NCBI RefSeq assembly: GCF_001422885.1
Contig: NZ_LMMZ01000034.1
Span: 3,055 to 67,054 of the forward strand
DNA: 64,000 nucleotides
Source of the DNA: Methylobacterium sp. Leaf104
GTDB taxonomy: Bacteria > Pseudomonadota > Alphaproteobacteria > Rhizobiales > Beijerinckiaceae
Direction of reading: 5' to 3'
Part shown: piece by piece, positions 21,797-32,680 of the stretch
Numbering within the stretch: the first letter of the stretch is position 1
Layout: the number at the start of each line of letters is the position of its first letter
Program-made: the position numbers and the translations under genes
The notes under the pieces: generated by a model
The model's input: the letters and a program-made list of their open reading frames with translations, nothing else
The model's database searches: none
What the model was told of the DNA's origin: nothing

Positions 21797-23416
21797 TTGT
21801 CGGAGCGGCCGCTTTCGGCTTCCCTGAGCGGGTTGCCACGGAGCCTTCACTTGACCGTATCCTATGCCGTTGCCCCCGAGACCTCCCGGTTCAACGGCGC
21901 GCGCCACTGCCTCGCAGAGAACGCCCGCCTGCGCGCCGACAAGACGGCGCTCGTCATGGCGGGTGCCGGCGACGACGTCCGCACCCTGACCTTCGGAGAG
22001 GTCGACCGTGCGGTGCGCAGCATCGGTGCGGGGCTTCGATCCTTGGGTCTCGAGCCCGGCGCCCGGGTGATGATCCGCATGGGCAACGAGGCCGATTACG
22101 TCCTCGTCTATTTCGCGGCCCTGGCGGCGGGCTTCGTCGCCCTGCCCTCCTCGCCGCAATTGACCGAGCCCGAGGCGGCGTTCCTGATGGAGAATTCAGG
22201 CGCGTCGGTGGTCGTCGCCGGCGCCGGCCATTCCGTCGATCCGGCCGGGCTCGGCGGTCGGATCCTGCTCCGGTCCGACGACATCGCCGCCATGAAGGCC
22301 GGCTCCGCCCTGCCCGACTACGCCGAGACCGGCGCCGACGATCCGGCGACCCTGGTCTATACCTCCGGCACGACCAGCCGCCCCAAGGGCGTCCTGCACG
22401 CCCACCGGGCCATCCGCGGCCGCCGGCCGATGCATGCGCACTGGCTCGGCCTGTCCGAGCACGACGTGATGCTCCACGCCGGCACGATGAACTGGACCTA
22501 CACCCTCGGCGTCGGCATCACCGACCCCTGGGCCTGCGGCGCCACCGCGGTGCTCTACGACGGCCCACGCGATCCGGCGATCTGGCCGGCGCTCATCGCG
22601 CGCCACGGGGCGACGCTGTTCGCCGCCGTGCCGAGCCTCTACCGGCAGATCCTGAAATATGCCGACCTCGGTGCCGTCGACCTCGGCACCCTGCGCCACG
22701 GCGTGACGGCGGGCGAGGCGCTGGCGCCGGAACTCCTCGCGGCCTGGACGCAGGCGACCGGGAAACCCCTCTACGAGGCCCTCGGGATGAGCGAGTGCTC
22801 CACCTACGTGTCGAGCGGCCCGACCATTCCGGTGCGTCCCGGCTCACCCGGCAAGCCGCAGCCCGGGCGCCGCGTCGCGATCCTGCCGACGGAAGGCCCG
22901 GCCGAGCAGCTGCCTCCCGGTGAGATCGGTCTCCTCGCCATCCATCGTTCCGAGCCCGGGCTGATGCTGGGGTACTGGAACCGGCCCGAAGAGGAGGCGT
23001 CGGTGCTGCGCGGGGACTGGTTCGTCGGCGGCGATCTCGCGAGCCTGGACGCGGACGGTTACCTGACCTTCCATGGCCGCAACGACGACCTGATGAACGC
23101 ATTCGGCTACCGGGTTTCGCCGAACGAGATCGAGGGTGTCCTGATCGAGCATCCGGACGTCGCCGAGGTCGGGGTGGCGGAGATGCCCGTCCGGGCGGAC
23201 CTCAGCGTGATCACCGCCTTCGTGGTGGCGAAGCCAGACGCCGATCTTGACTCCGAAGACATCCGGGCCTGGTGCCTCGATCGCCTGGCCGCCTACAAGT
23301 GCCCGCGCGAGGTGCGCTTCCTCGAAGCGCTCCCGCGCACCGCGAACGGCAAGGTGCAACGCAAGCGCCTCGCCAGTGCCGGGGGATTGGTTCGACGCGA
23401 CCGTGTCGGGCCGTGA
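21797..23416 (+). CDS. AMP-forming acyl-CoA/benzoate-CoA-type ligase
   Basis: 539 residues of the ANL superfamily, activating a carboxylic acid with ATP and CoA. Motifs: P-loop LVYTSGTTSRPKG, YEALGMSECS (A5), GDWFVGGDLASLDADGYLTFHGRNDDLMNAFGYRVSP (A7-A8, split) and the C-terminal catalytic Lys in PRTANGKVQRKRL. Substrate not determinable; the resemblance is to benzoate/acetate-type ligases. The start is unclear: TTG 21797 follows AGGAAGG at a good distance, while TTG 21851 follows GGAG. No ATG or GTG is better placed. Confidence 0.88.
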   Translation: MSERPLSASLSGLPRSLHLTVSYAVAPETSRFNGARHCLAENARLRADKTALVMAGAGDDVRTLTFGEVDRAVRSIGAGLRSLGLEPGARVMIRMGNEADYVLVYFAALAAGFVALPSSPQLTEPEAAFLMENSGASVVVAGAGHSVDPAGLGGRILLRSDDIAAMKAGSALPDYAETGADDPATLVYTSGTTSRPKGVLHAHRAIRGRRPMHAHWLGLSEHDVMLHAGTMNWTYTLGVGITDPWACGATAVLYDGPRDPAIWPALIARHGATLFAAVPSLYRQILKYADLGAVDLGTLRHGVTAGEALAPELLAAWTQATGKPLYEALGMSECSTYVSSGPTIPVRPGSPGKPQPGRRVAILPTEGPAEQLPPGEIGLLAIHRSEPGLMLGYWNRPEEEASVLRGDWFVGGDLASLDADGYLTFHGRNDDLMNAFGYRVSPNEIEGVLIEHPDVAEVGVAEMPVRADLSVITAFVVAKPDADLDSEDIRAWCLDRLAAYKCPREVRFLEALPRTANGKVQRKRLASAGGLVRRDRVGP

Positions 23417-23546
23417 TGCTGTACCGGATGATCGGCCGATGCCTGTGCCTCAGCCGGCACGGAGGTCCGGAACGCTTCGATTTCCCCACGGCGCCACCAA
23501 TCGCAGCTTGACCCGCCGGATGCGAAATTCTAGATCGACGGCCTGC

Positions 23547-23638
23547 GGAGACGTGGCCGAGCGGCTGAAGGCACTCGTTTGCTAAATGAGCATACCCCGA
23601 AAGGGGTATCGAGGGTTCGAATCCCTCCGTCTCCGCCA
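23547..23638 (+). tRNA. tRNA-Ser (GCT anticodon)
   Basis: The cloverleaf can be traced by eye: acceptor GGAGACG/CGTCTCC, D arm GTGGCCGAGCGGCTGAAGGC, anticodon loop TTGCTAA giving anticodon GCT (reads AGC/AGU), and the long class II variable arm ATACCCC-GAAA-GGGGTAT typical of tRNA-Ser. The T arm AGGGTTCGAATCCCT, discriminator G and a genome-encoded CCA complete it. It stands alone, 130 bp after the acyl-CoA ligase. Confidence 0.96.
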
Positions 23639-24152
23639 TTCAAGCGTCCAGCTCAAGAACTCGGTTGCTTAGAATGGCTCGTTGCGCGACCAGTGCTGCC
23701 ATGAATGGCGCGCGCAACATAGCGTAATCCGACATCGTTGCGTGGTCGTGCCAGAGCCATGGCAACCGCTTCCGAGCGTGATTGACCTGCAACAGCTTGG
23801 CTCAGGACGCATCGCGCAGAAACTATGTCCGGCTTTCTTGTTGCCCCCTTGGTCTCGGGGGCCCGTTCAAGAGCGGCCCGAGTCGATTTCCCATCGAGCC
23901 GGCAGAGGGGTCGACGATGGGTGGGGCGTAACCCGTCAACACGACGGATTCGATTGACCCGACGCCGGCCCCTTCTCGTCCGACTGGAAACCGTCATCTT
24001 CAAACGCCGATCACCGGTCTTCACGCGCGCGATCACGGCGATACGGCCGGGTGCCTCCGCACCCGATCCATCAATGGGGCGCGTCTTCGTCACAGGAACA
24101 GGCGCTCGGAGCCGCAGGTTGATGCGAGGAACTTGAACCTCGGGGTTTTCCT
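23639..24152 (+). other. Gene-free stretch after tRNA-Ser
   Basis: About 510 bp without a credible gene. The open frames on both strands are short, lack a ribosome-binding site and have no family-like segments. There is no repeat of the tRNA 3' end that would mark an integrated element. The last part presumably carries the promoter of the small exported protein at 24153. Confidence 0.45.
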
Positions 24153-24428
24153 ATGAAGATTTCTGCTTTCGTGGCGGGTACTTGTGCGCTCGCGATCCTG
24201 ACGACGCAGCCGGCTCTGGCCCAGGGTGTCCTGGGCCCGGAAGGCCGTCCTGGCGTCATCATTCAGAACCAGCCGAACACGACGGGCAACAGTAATGACG
24301 TGGTCATATCCTACGGCGCGACCGGCGCCGACACAGTGACCACCAACTCGGCCGCAGGTGGGAATGCGAGTCGGCCGGAGCAGGCATTTCCCAACGGCAG
24401 CGCCAACGGTGGCCCCGGCGGCCGCTGA
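24153..24428 (+). CDS. Small exported protein of unknown function
   Basis: 91 residues with a clear signal peptide (MKISAFVAGTCALAILTTQ, cleavage after PALA). The mature part is about 68 residues, rich in Gly, Asn, Thr and Ser (VIIQNQPNTTGNSNDVVISY; NGSANGGPGGR), with no Cys and few charges. I do not recognise the family. The low complexity and Gly/Asn content suggest a secreted or surface protein without an enzyme fold. The real signal peptide and typical codon use support it being a gene. Confidence 0.65.
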   Translation: MKISAFVAGTCALAILTTQPALAQGVLGPEGRPGVIIQNQPNTTGNSNDVVISYGATGADTVTTNSAAGGNASRPEQAFPNGSANGGPGGR

Positions 24429-24509
24429 ACTGGGTCCCTGCCAATCCGCGAACTTTGACGACGCGCCCGCTCGACCCGGCCTGAGCGAGGCGGCGTCGTA
24501 TTGAAACTG

Positions 24510-24542
24510 CCTGGGTCCGCCTTGTTCCGGCGGCAACCCAGG
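24510..24542. repeat. Stable hairpin element between two small genes
   Basis: CCTGGGT (24510-24516) pairs with ACCCAGG (24536-24542), and inside it CCGCC pairs with GGCGG around the loop TTGTTCC. The result is 12 base pairs with a 2-base bulge. No T-tract follows on either strand, so it is not a standard terminator. It may be a REP-like element or part of a small RNA. Confidence 0.5.
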
Positions 24543-24635
24543 GTGTGCCTGCGCAGCATGGATGCTTCAATGACCTGCCTTCGAACCGAGGCGCCGGACC
24601 GTTGTCGGCATCCAGATGCCCTGGCATGATGGGCC

Positions 24636-24923
24636 ATGCCGCAAACATCCTATCCCCGCTGGTCGCCTGCCGAACTCGTCGACGAACTGCGCGAGGCCGC
24701 CGAGGAGATCGCGCCCGAGCTGAACGGGATCCGCGCCGAGGAAACCCTGGAGGGTGAGTCGGCGCAGATGATCGAGGAGATGGCCGAGGCCTTGAAGAGG
24801 ATCGCCCGGGGCGATCCGAGACCTCAGGAGATCGCCCGGGCGGCCTTGGCCGCCCAGACACCCCGCAAACCGATCGGGCGCCCGCAGCCGGCGGCGCGCA
24901 ACCCCCCGAAGACGCGGCGCTGA
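24636..24923 (+). CDS. Small acidic/basic protein of unknown function
   Basis: 95 residues. The first 55 are helical and acidic (SPAELVDELREAAEEIAPELNG; GESAQMIEEMAEALKRIARG). The tail is Arg/Pro/Lys-rich (RKPIGRPQPAARNPPKTRR). No family is recognised. The charge split suggests a helical body with a disordered basic tail. Codon use resembles the neighbours; support is moderate because there is no homology signal I can name. Confidence 0.5.
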   Translation: MPQTSYPRWSPAELVDELREAAEEIAPELNGIRAEETLEGESAQMIEEMAEALKRIARGDPRPQEIARAALAAQTPRKPIGRPQPAARNPPKTRR

Positions 24924-25157
24924 CGACGCGTCGCAGGATGTGCCCACGTGGCCCGTACCCGATGTCCCGACGGGCCGATCGATGCTCCGATCCGTGTGAT
25001 CGGCGGATTGGGGAAACCGGGCCCTCGGCGGTCCTTCCAGACCAATGCGAGGTGGCGTGGCCGATACTGAACTGGTAGAACTCGCAATTGTTGCACTGCA
25101 ATCTGTATGGGGCTCGTCGGGCCTATGCGTCCTGCAATTCACGAGGCGATTGGTCGA

Positions 25158-26591
25158 ATGTCTGAGCCTGCCGGCGTCTTGATCCATCCGATCATCCTGT
25201 GTGGTGGCTCGGGCACGCGGCTTTGGCCGGCCTCGCGCGAGAGCATGCCCAAGCAGTTCACGCCGCTCGTCAATCCGGACAGCTCGACCTTCCAGGACAC
25301 GGCCCGGCGCCTGGCCGATACCCGGGTGTTCTCCCGCCCCACCGTGCTCACCAGCAGCGATGCGCGCTTCATCGTCGCCGAGCAGCTGCAGCAGGCGGGC
25401 ATCGCGGCCGACATCATCCTCGAACCCGAGCGGCGCGATTCGGCCGCGGCGGTCGCGGTCGCCACCCTGCACGCGGCGCGGCGCGACCCCGAGGGCGTCG
25501 TGCTGATCATGGCCGCCGACCACGTCATCGGCGACACCCCCGCCTTCGTGGCGGCCGCCGAGGCCGCCGCCGCCGGTGCCCGGGCCGGGGCGATCATGAC
25601 CCTCGGCATCACCCCGACCGCGCCCGCCACCGGCTACGGCTACATCCGCGTCGGCGCAGCCCTGGCGGGCGGCGCGGGCAACCACGCGGTCGAGCGCTTC
25701 GTCGAGAAGCCCGATCGCGACGGCGCCCTGCGGCTGATCGACGAGGGCGCCCTCTGGAACTCGGGCTACTTCCTGTTCCGCGCCGACGTGATGCTGGCCG
25801 AGCTCGAGGCCCATGCCCCGGAGATCCTGGCGGCCACCCGCGCCGCGCTCGAGGCCGCCGTGATCGACCTCGACTTCGTCCGCCTCGACGCGGCCGCCTT
25901 CGGCCGGGCGCCCAAGACCTCGATCGACTACGCCGTGATGGAGCGCACCCGGCATGCCGGCGTGCGCCCGGTCTCCTTCCCCTGGTCGGATGTCGGCACC
26001 TGGGACGCGGTCTGGGACGTGCTGGCGCACGATGCCGACGGCAACGCCGTCCGGGGCCGGGTCGAGACGATCGACACGCGCGGCAGCCTGATCCACAGCG
26101 AGGGCGAGCACCTGACGGCGGTGGTGGGGCTCGACGACGTCGTCGTGGTGACCACGCCCGACGCCGTGCTGGTGACCTCGAAGGCGCGCTCGGGCCAGGT
26201 CAAGGATCTCGTCAACCGCCTGCGCGAGAAGGCGCATCCGGAGGCGGACGCGCATCGGCGGATGTACCGGCCCTGGGGCTGGTACCAGCGCATCGACATC
26301 GGCGAGCGCTTCCAGGTCAAGCGGATCATGGTGACGCCGGGCGGGCGGCTGTCCCTGCAGAAGCACTTCCACCGGGCCGAGCACTGGGTGGTGGTCAAGG
26401 GCACGGCGGAGGTGACGCTCAACGAGTCGGTGGTGCTGGTGCACGAGAACGAGGCGATCTACCTGCCGATCGGCTCGATGCACCGCCTGACCAACCCGGG
26501 CAAGATCCCGCTGGAGCTGATCGAGGTGCAGGTCGGTTCCTACACCGGCGAGGACGACATCATCCGCGTCGAGGATATCTACGGACGCTGA
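25158..26591 (+). CDS. manC: Mannose-1-phosphate guanylyltransferase / mannose-6-phosphate isomerase
   Basis: 477 residues, the bifunctional type II architecture. The N-terminal nucleotidyltransferase (HPIILCGGSGTRLWPASRE with the GxGTRLWP loop; FVEKPDRD; WNSGYFLFRADVML) makes GDP-mannose from mannose-1-phosphate and GTP. The C-terminal cupin isomerase has the motif QKHFHRAEHWVVVKGTAEVT with metal-binding His residues. GDP-mannose feeds exopolysaccharide and other glycans. ATG 25158 gives the expected beginning a few residues before IHPIILCGG. A hairpin at 26637 ends the unit. Confidence 0.93.
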   Translation: MSEPAGVLIHPIILCGGSGTRLWPASRESMPKQFTPLVNPDSSTFQDTARRLADTRVFSRPTVLTSSDARFIVAEQLQQAGIAADIILEPERRDSAAAVAVATLHAARRDPEGVVLIMAADHVIGDTPAFVAAAEAAAAGARAGAIMTLGITPTAPATGYGYIRVGAALAGGAGNHAVERFVEKPDRDGALRLIDEGALWNSGYFLFRADVMLAELEAHAPEILAATRAALEAAVIDLDFVRLDAAAFGRAPKTSIDYAVMERTRHAGVRPVSFPWSDVGTWDAVWDVLAHDADGNAVRGRVETIDTRGSLIHSEGEHLTAVVGLDDVVVVTTPDAVLVTSKARSGQVKDLVNRLREKAHPEADAHRRMYRPWGWYQRIDIGERFQVKRIMVTPGGRLSLQKHFHRAEHWVVVKGTAEVTLNESVVLVHENEAIYLPIGSMHRLTNPGKIPLELIEVQVGSYTGEDDIIRVEDIYGR

Positions 26592-26923
26592 GGCGTCCGC
26601 GAGGATCGCCTCGACATCGGCACAATGGGAAATCTTCAGACCCTCGCCCATCGCGAGGGTCTGCTTTCCACTGGGCTTCGTCTCATCCGCCGGAACGACA
26701 TGGTCGGGGCGGCATCGGCACAGACATGGCTTTTATGCGAACTGCCGCGATTGCGGATGGTGCCGAGCCATGAGCGCTTCCGTGCGCGCGCCATCGCCGC
26801 ACGAGGTGGATCGAACCCACGATTCCGATGACCTGCCAATCCACGAAGGCCTTGCTGGGCTGATCGTTAGGGCAACCGGGCGAGACCCGGTTCCTATACC
26901 GGAATGCAAGGCCCTGAAATCGA
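26592..26923. other. Intergenic stretch with a terminator and no gene
   Basis: About 330 bp between manC and the DUF6894 gene. Apart from the hairpin at 26637 I find no credible gene. A TTCGATCC-like patch on the minus strand near 26800 looks like a tRNA T-loop, but its stem does not pair. Confidence 0.45.
26637..26669 (+). terminator. Probable terminator of manC
   Basis: A perfect 11-bp stem (26637-26647 with 26653-26663, CAGACCCTCGC and its complement) with loop CCATC. Only a weak T-tract (CTTTCC) follows. It lies 46 bp after the manC stop. Confidence 0.6.
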
Positions 26924-27190
26924 TCAGGATTCGTCGGGATTGACCTCGACCGCGCCGGTGACCCGTTCGATATCGAGCGACAGATGTGCTCGGAAGTGGA
27001 CCTGCGCGCCCTCGCCGCGAACGATCGCCAGATAATCCTGGCGTTCGGCATCGACGCTGAATTCCTGCGCGATCTTGGCCATGATGCGCACGAGTTTGGT
27101 CCGCACGGCGTCCTCGTCGGACAACTCGAATCCGACCTTGTCCTTGACGAAATTCGCTCCGTCGTGGAGGTCGATGAAAAAGCGTGGCAT
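26924..27190 (-). CDS. DUF6894 family small protein
   Basis: 88 residues from ATG 27190. The opening MPRFFIDLHDGANFVKDKVGFELSD is the hallmark of DUF6894, a family abundant in Methylobacterium and Bradyrhizobium with unknown function. The pattern continues with DEDAVRTKLVRIMAKIAQEF and beta-strand-like ends (AQVHFRAHLSLDIERV). The TTG two codons upstream is a less likely start. It is a single gene; the AT-rich stretch 27200-27240 upstream probably holds its promoter. Confidence 0.8.
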   Translation of the reverse strand: MPRFFIDLHDGANFVKDKVGFELSDEDAVRTKLVRIMAKIAQEFSVDAERQDYLAIVRGEGAQVHFRAHLSLDIERVTGAVEVNPDES

Positions 27191-27448
27191 TGACAATGAT
27201 ACCCGTGGGAATTTATCCCACTCTATAAGGTTAACCTAGGCCGTTCGAGAACCGAGTGCAATCGGTGGTTCCTGCTTAGGTCTCATACGAAACAGATTTG
27301 TCAGTTCCGGGTCCCGCGCAAGCGGATGACGATGTCGCGGCCCGGTCCCGGTCCAGGCGATCGACCGACTCGTCGAGCACGATGGGGACAAGGCCGCAGG
27401 CGTTGCGCTATCACGCCTCACCCACCCACCCGCTTCGGTTGCCCGCGC

Positions 27449-28282
27449 ATGTTTTTTCCACTCTCGAAGCTGCTGTTCTTTCTCGTGACGCCTTCGAACG
27501 CGCTGATCCTCCTCGCGCTGGCCGGGACCGGCCTGGCGGCGGCGGGGTGGCTTCGACCGGGGTTGTGGCTCGGCGGCCTGGCGGCACTGCTGCTCCTCGT
27601 GGCCGGCCTGTCCCCCCTCTCGGCCTTCGTTGCCCTGCCTCTGGAGGAGCGCTTTCCGGCCTTCGTCGAGGACGACCGGCCGGTGACCGGAATCATCGTC
27701 CTTGGTGGGGCGATCGAGACGCGGCTCTCGGCGAGTCGCGGACAGTTTCTCCTCAACGACTCGGCCGAGCGTCAGGTCGCCCTGGCCGATCTCGCCCGGC
27801 GCTATCCGCAGAGCCGCCTCGTCTTCAGCGGCGGGAGCGGCGCCCTCGGCGGGAGCAGAGCCTCGGAATCCGAGCTCGTCGGGCGCTACGCCGACACGAT
27901 GGGGCTGCCGCGCACCCGGCTCATCCTGGAGGACCGCTCGCGGAACACCCGCGAGAACGCAGTCTTCACCGCGGAGATGGTGAAGCCGCAGCCGGACGAG
28001 CGCTGGCTCCTCGTCACCTCGGCCTGGCACATGCCGCGGGCCGTCGGCTGCTTCCGGCAGGCGGGCTTCACGGTTGCGGCCTACCCGGTCGATTACCGCA
28101 CCGGCGGTTGGGACGATGTCTGGCGCATCAACGGCTTCGCTTCGGAAGGGCTGTCACTCCTCGACGTGATCACGAAGGAATGGTTCGGCCTCGTCGCCTA
28201 CCGGCTCGCCGGTTACACCGATGCCCTCTTGCCGGCCCCTCAGGTCTCGTCCGGTGCCGTCGCGACGGCGCCGAGCCGGTAG
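27449..28282 (+). CDS. YdcF family (DUF218) membrane protein
   Basis: 277 residues. Two N-terminal membrane segments (LLFFLVTPSNALILLALAG; LWLGGLAALLLLVAGLSPLSA) precede a DUF218/SanA-ElyC domain with motifs VLGGAIETR, LVFSGGSGALGG, LEDRSRNTRENAVF and VTSAWHMPRAVGCF. ElyC-type members influence envelope polysaccharide or peptidoglycan precursor use; the exact activity is unknown. ATG 27449 directly precedes the first hydrophobic segment. Its 3' end overlaps the convergent DUF3253 gene by 43 bp. Confidence 0.9.
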   Translation: MFFPLSKLLFFLVTPSNALILLALAGTGLAAAGWLRPGLWLGGLAALLLLVAGLSPLSAFVALPLEERFPAFVEDDRPVTGIIVLGGAIETRLSASRGQFLLNDSAERQVALADLARRYPQSRLVFSGGSGALGGSRASESELVGRYADTMGLPRTRLILEDRSRNTRENAVFTAEMVKPQPDERWLLVTSAWHMPRAVGCFRQAGFTVAAYPVDYRTGGWDDVWRINGFASEGLSLLDVITKEWFGLVAYRLAGYTDALLPAPQVSSGAVATAPSR

Positions 28283-28659
28283 ATGCCGCGGAAGTCGTCC
28301 GGGTCCTCCACGGGCTTGCCCTTGCGAAGGATTGCGACCTCCCCGGCCTTCGTCATCCGCACGGCGATCCGGCGGATCGGTTGCATCAAGGGGCTCCATT
28401 CCTCCGGTTGCGGCCCGCCCAGTTCCCGGGCCACCTCCGACGGACACACCGTCTTTCCGGCATCGCGCGCCGTGACGAGGCGCAGAATCGTCTCGGCGAT
28501 CAGCGTCTCGGAGGGACCCTTGCGCTCCGGCCGTCCACCGGGCTTCTCCGCGACCTTCGGGGCGGGCGGGGAGACCGGTGCCTGCGGCGCCGGCGTCTTG
28601 GACCGCGGAGCCTTCGGAGATGAGGTGCGCTGGCGCGTCGGCTTCTTGGGAATCGTCAT
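28240..28659 (-). CDS. DUF3253 family protein with disordered N-terminus
   Basis: 139 residues. The first 60 are Pro/Lys/Ser/Ala-rich and probably disordered. The remainder is a winged-helix-like DUF3253 domain (TLIAETILRLVTARDAGKTV, CPSEVARELGG, WSPLMQPIRRIAVRMTKAGEV, FRGIYRL). The fold suggests DNA or protein binding, but the family is uncharacterised. It starts at ATG 28659, overlapping the end of the DUF599 gene by 4 bp, so the two are translationally coupled. The 3' end overlaps ydcF on the other strand. Confidence 0.85.
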   Translation of the reverse strand: MTIPKKPTRQRTSSPKAPRSKTPAPQAPVSPPAPKVAEKPGGRPERKGPSETLIAETILRLVTARDAGKTVCPSEVARELGGPQPEEWSPLMQPIRRIAVRMTKAGEVAILRKGKPVEDPDDFRGIYRLGAVATAPDET

Positions 28660-29378
28660 GGCTGCCATCCCTGCCCTGTCCCGTCGTCTTCCGCCAGCAG
28701 GGCCCCGCGAATTCGCGAGGCGAATTGCCGCCGCCACATCACCAGCACCACCGCCGTGGTCGTCAGCATGAGCAGCCAGGGGCTCACGAACCAGCCGAGA
28801 TAGGCCAGGGCGAAGAAGAAGGCCCGCTGGCCGCGGGCGAAGTGGCTGCCGGCGGCGATGTTCATCGCGGCGGCCTTGCGGGCCGCACGGAGCATCTGCT
28901 CCGGGGTGGCGTCCGATCCCTTCGGCGGTACCGCGCCGAGGAGGATCGCGCCGTAATTGAACAGCCGATAGGCCCAGGAGAACTTGAAGAAGGCGTAGAC
29001 GAAGACGACCGCCAGGCCTGCGACCTTGATCTCCCAGGTCACCCGCGTTGCGACGGCGCCGAAGGGGAGCGCGCCGAACAGGGTCAGGACGTCATCGCCG
29101 GAGCGCGACAGGGTCAGTACGCCGCCCAGCGCGATCAGTGAGGTCGAGGCGAAGAACGCGGTCCCGTTCTGCAGGGAAGCGTTGATGGTCGTGTCGACCA
29201 CCCGGTTGTCCCGCCCGATCAGCTGGCGCGTCCACTCCGCGCGCTGCGCGTTCATGATCTGGCTGAGGCTGGTCCGCCGGCCGCGCATTCGCGCCACCGC
29301 GATGCCATAGCCGGCCCAGGCCGCCACGAAATAGCAGAGGGCGGCGAGGTCGAGATAGGAGAAGTCGGCGGTCAGCAT
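28656..29378 (-). CDS. DUF599 family inner-membrane protein
   Basis: 240 residues. Membrane segments: an N-terminal one (LDLAALCYFVAAWAGYGIAV), two in the middle (FASTSLIALGGVLTLS; IKVAGLAVVFVYAFFKFSWAYRLF) and one near the end (YLGWFVSPWLLMLTTTAVVLVM). The amphipathic stretch MNAQRAEWTRQLIGRDNRVVDTTINASLQNG and FSWAYRLFNY are typical of DUF599. Function unknown. First gene of a two-gene operon with the DUF3253 gene. Confidence 0.88.
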   Translation of the reverse strand: MLTADFSYLDLAALCYFVAAWAGYGIAVARMRGRRTSLSQIMNAQRAEWTRQLIGRDNRVVDTTINASLQNGTAFFASTSLIALGGVLTLSRSGDDVLTLFGALPFGAVATRVTWEIKVAGLAVVFVYAFFKFSWAYRLFNYGAILLGAVPPKGSDATPEQMLRAARKAAAMNIAAGSHFARGQRAFFFALAYLGWFVSPWLLMLTTTAVVLVMWRRQFASRIRGALLAEDDGTGQGWQP

Positions 29379-29491
29379 CGCGTCCGGTCTCTGGACGGCC
29401 GATCTGCGGGCGTCCCGTCCGGGCGCTAGCGCGGATGCCGACGCCCTGTCCAGCGGAAGCGGGGCCGGAACGTGTCACGGGAAGCGGGGCG

Positions 29492-29773
29492 TCAGCGGAT
29501 CGCGAAGCCGGGTTGTGGGGGCGCCGCCTCGCTCTCGGTCACTGCGATTTCCGTGACGCGGGCCCCAGGAGGCCCGTGGCGGCAGGCCTCCAGCATCCGC
29601 GCCACGGCGTCGGGCGACCCCGACAGGATGGCCTCGACGGCTCCGTCCGACCGATTGCGGACGTGGCCTGCGAGGCCCCGGCGATCCGCCTCTCCGCGCA
29701 CCCACATCCGGTAGCCGACGCCCTGGACCCGGCCCTGGATGACGATAGCGACCGTTCGGATCTCGGGGGTCAC
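29492..29773 (-). CDS. acyP: Acylphosphatase
   Basis: 93 residues, standard family length, from GTG 29773. The catalytic Arg lies in the phosphate loop QGRVQGVGYR (residue 22) and the catalytic Asn in GHVRNRSDGAVEA (residue 40). The enzyme hydrolyses carboxyl-phosphate bonds such as acetyl phosphate or 1,3-bisphosphoglycerate in the cytoplasm. No ATG is available between the stop of the upstream frame and the conserved strand, which supports the GTG start. Confidence 0.93.
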   Translation of the reverse strand: MTPEIRTVAIVIQGRVQGVGYRMWVRGEADRRGLAGHVRNRSDGAVEAILSGSPDAVARMLEACRHGPPGARVTEIAVTESEAAPPQPGFAIR

Positions 29774-29982
29774 GGTGGCGTCCTTCCCAGGTTCGGCGGG
29801 CCGGCGGGGCTGTGCTGCGCCGAACGTTAGGACACCTCGCCGGCGCGATGAAGTGCCCGACGCCGGCGAGCGTAACAGGGGCCTGGTTCCGGACCGGCAC
29901 GGCTCGAAAACGGTCGGAGCCGGCGCCTTCCGCCGGCCGCGATCCTGGGCCGGCTCACCACCGGAGGGTTCGAGATCGTGCG

Positions 29983-30414
29983 TCAGCCGGCACGTCCGCG
30001 CTGCCAGGTCTGCAGTTCCGCCCGATAGGCCGCCGGCAATTGCGCGGCGCCGGCCGCGGCCAGCACGGATTCGAGGTAGCCCGGTCGTGGAGCGCCCGTG
30101 GCGCTGCTTCCGCCGAGGTAGATCAGCGCCCGCTTCGATCCGCCCGGCACCGAGACCGGCTGCACCGCCTTCGTGTAGAGGCCCGAGGCGACGCCCTCGT
30201 AGCGGTCGAGGGCCGGCACGTCTCCCAGGGACAGATCCCACAGTATACCGAACACGGTCGCGCGTGGGTCACGCACGACCGAGGCGTAACCCTCGCGCAT
30301 GATGATGAAACGGTGCCGGTTGAGGCGGGCCTGCCCGATCAGGGTCGAGCGCGGGCAGCGCGCGGCCATGGCGCCGGCATCCATGTTCGCGCCGTAGGCG
30401 AAGTAGAGGGGCAT
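29983..30414 (-). CDS. Gamma-glutamylcyclotransferase-like (GGCT/AIG2 fold) protein
   Basis: 143 residues. The fold signature YFAYGANM forms the substrate loop at the N-terminus. RYEGVASGLYTK supplies the expected catalytic Glu, and KRALIYLGG follows. Members release 5-oxoproline from gamma-glutamyl amines or act on related substrates. The gene lies 66 bp downstream of pccA, same strand, so it may be part of that transcript. The specific reaction is not deducible. Confidence 0.85.
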   Translation of the reverse strand: MPLYFAYGANMDAGAMAARCPRSTLIGQARLNRHRFIIMREGYASVVRDPRATVFGILWDLSLGDVPALDRYEGVASGLYTKAVQPVSVPGGSKRALIYLGGSSATGAPRPGYLESVLAAAGAAQLPAAYRAELQTWQRGRAG

Positions 30415-30480
30415 CGACCGGTCCCGGGCTTCCGGTCCGGAGCGCGTCCCCAGGGGAGGCGCTCCGGAGCCGGGAGATCG

Positions 30481-32484
<2,004 letters not shown>

Positions 32485-32680
32485 CTTTCCGCGCACTCTG
32501 GTCAGTCAGGGAACAGGCGGCGTCTCCAAACGCCCAAGCTCGTTCCCGTTAAAGCAGTTATGCGGCTTCGGGAAGCTGACTGATCCGGGGCAGCGGCCCG
32601 AATATGTAGGTGCGCCGCCGACATTCCGACGGTGCAATGCACCATCACATTTTGAATGCGAAATATCGGGCTGCCGGCTC

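Noticed and set aside
23653..24136. Open frames on both strands after tRNA-Ser, considered as a gene or tRNA-linked insertion
   Set aside because: No ribosome-binding site or family-like segments, and no repeat of the tRNA 3' end that would mark an integrated element.
26780..26830. tRNA-like patch (TTCGATCC on the minus strand)
   Set aside because: The supposed T stem does not pair, and no D arm, anticodon arm or acceptor stem can be built around it.
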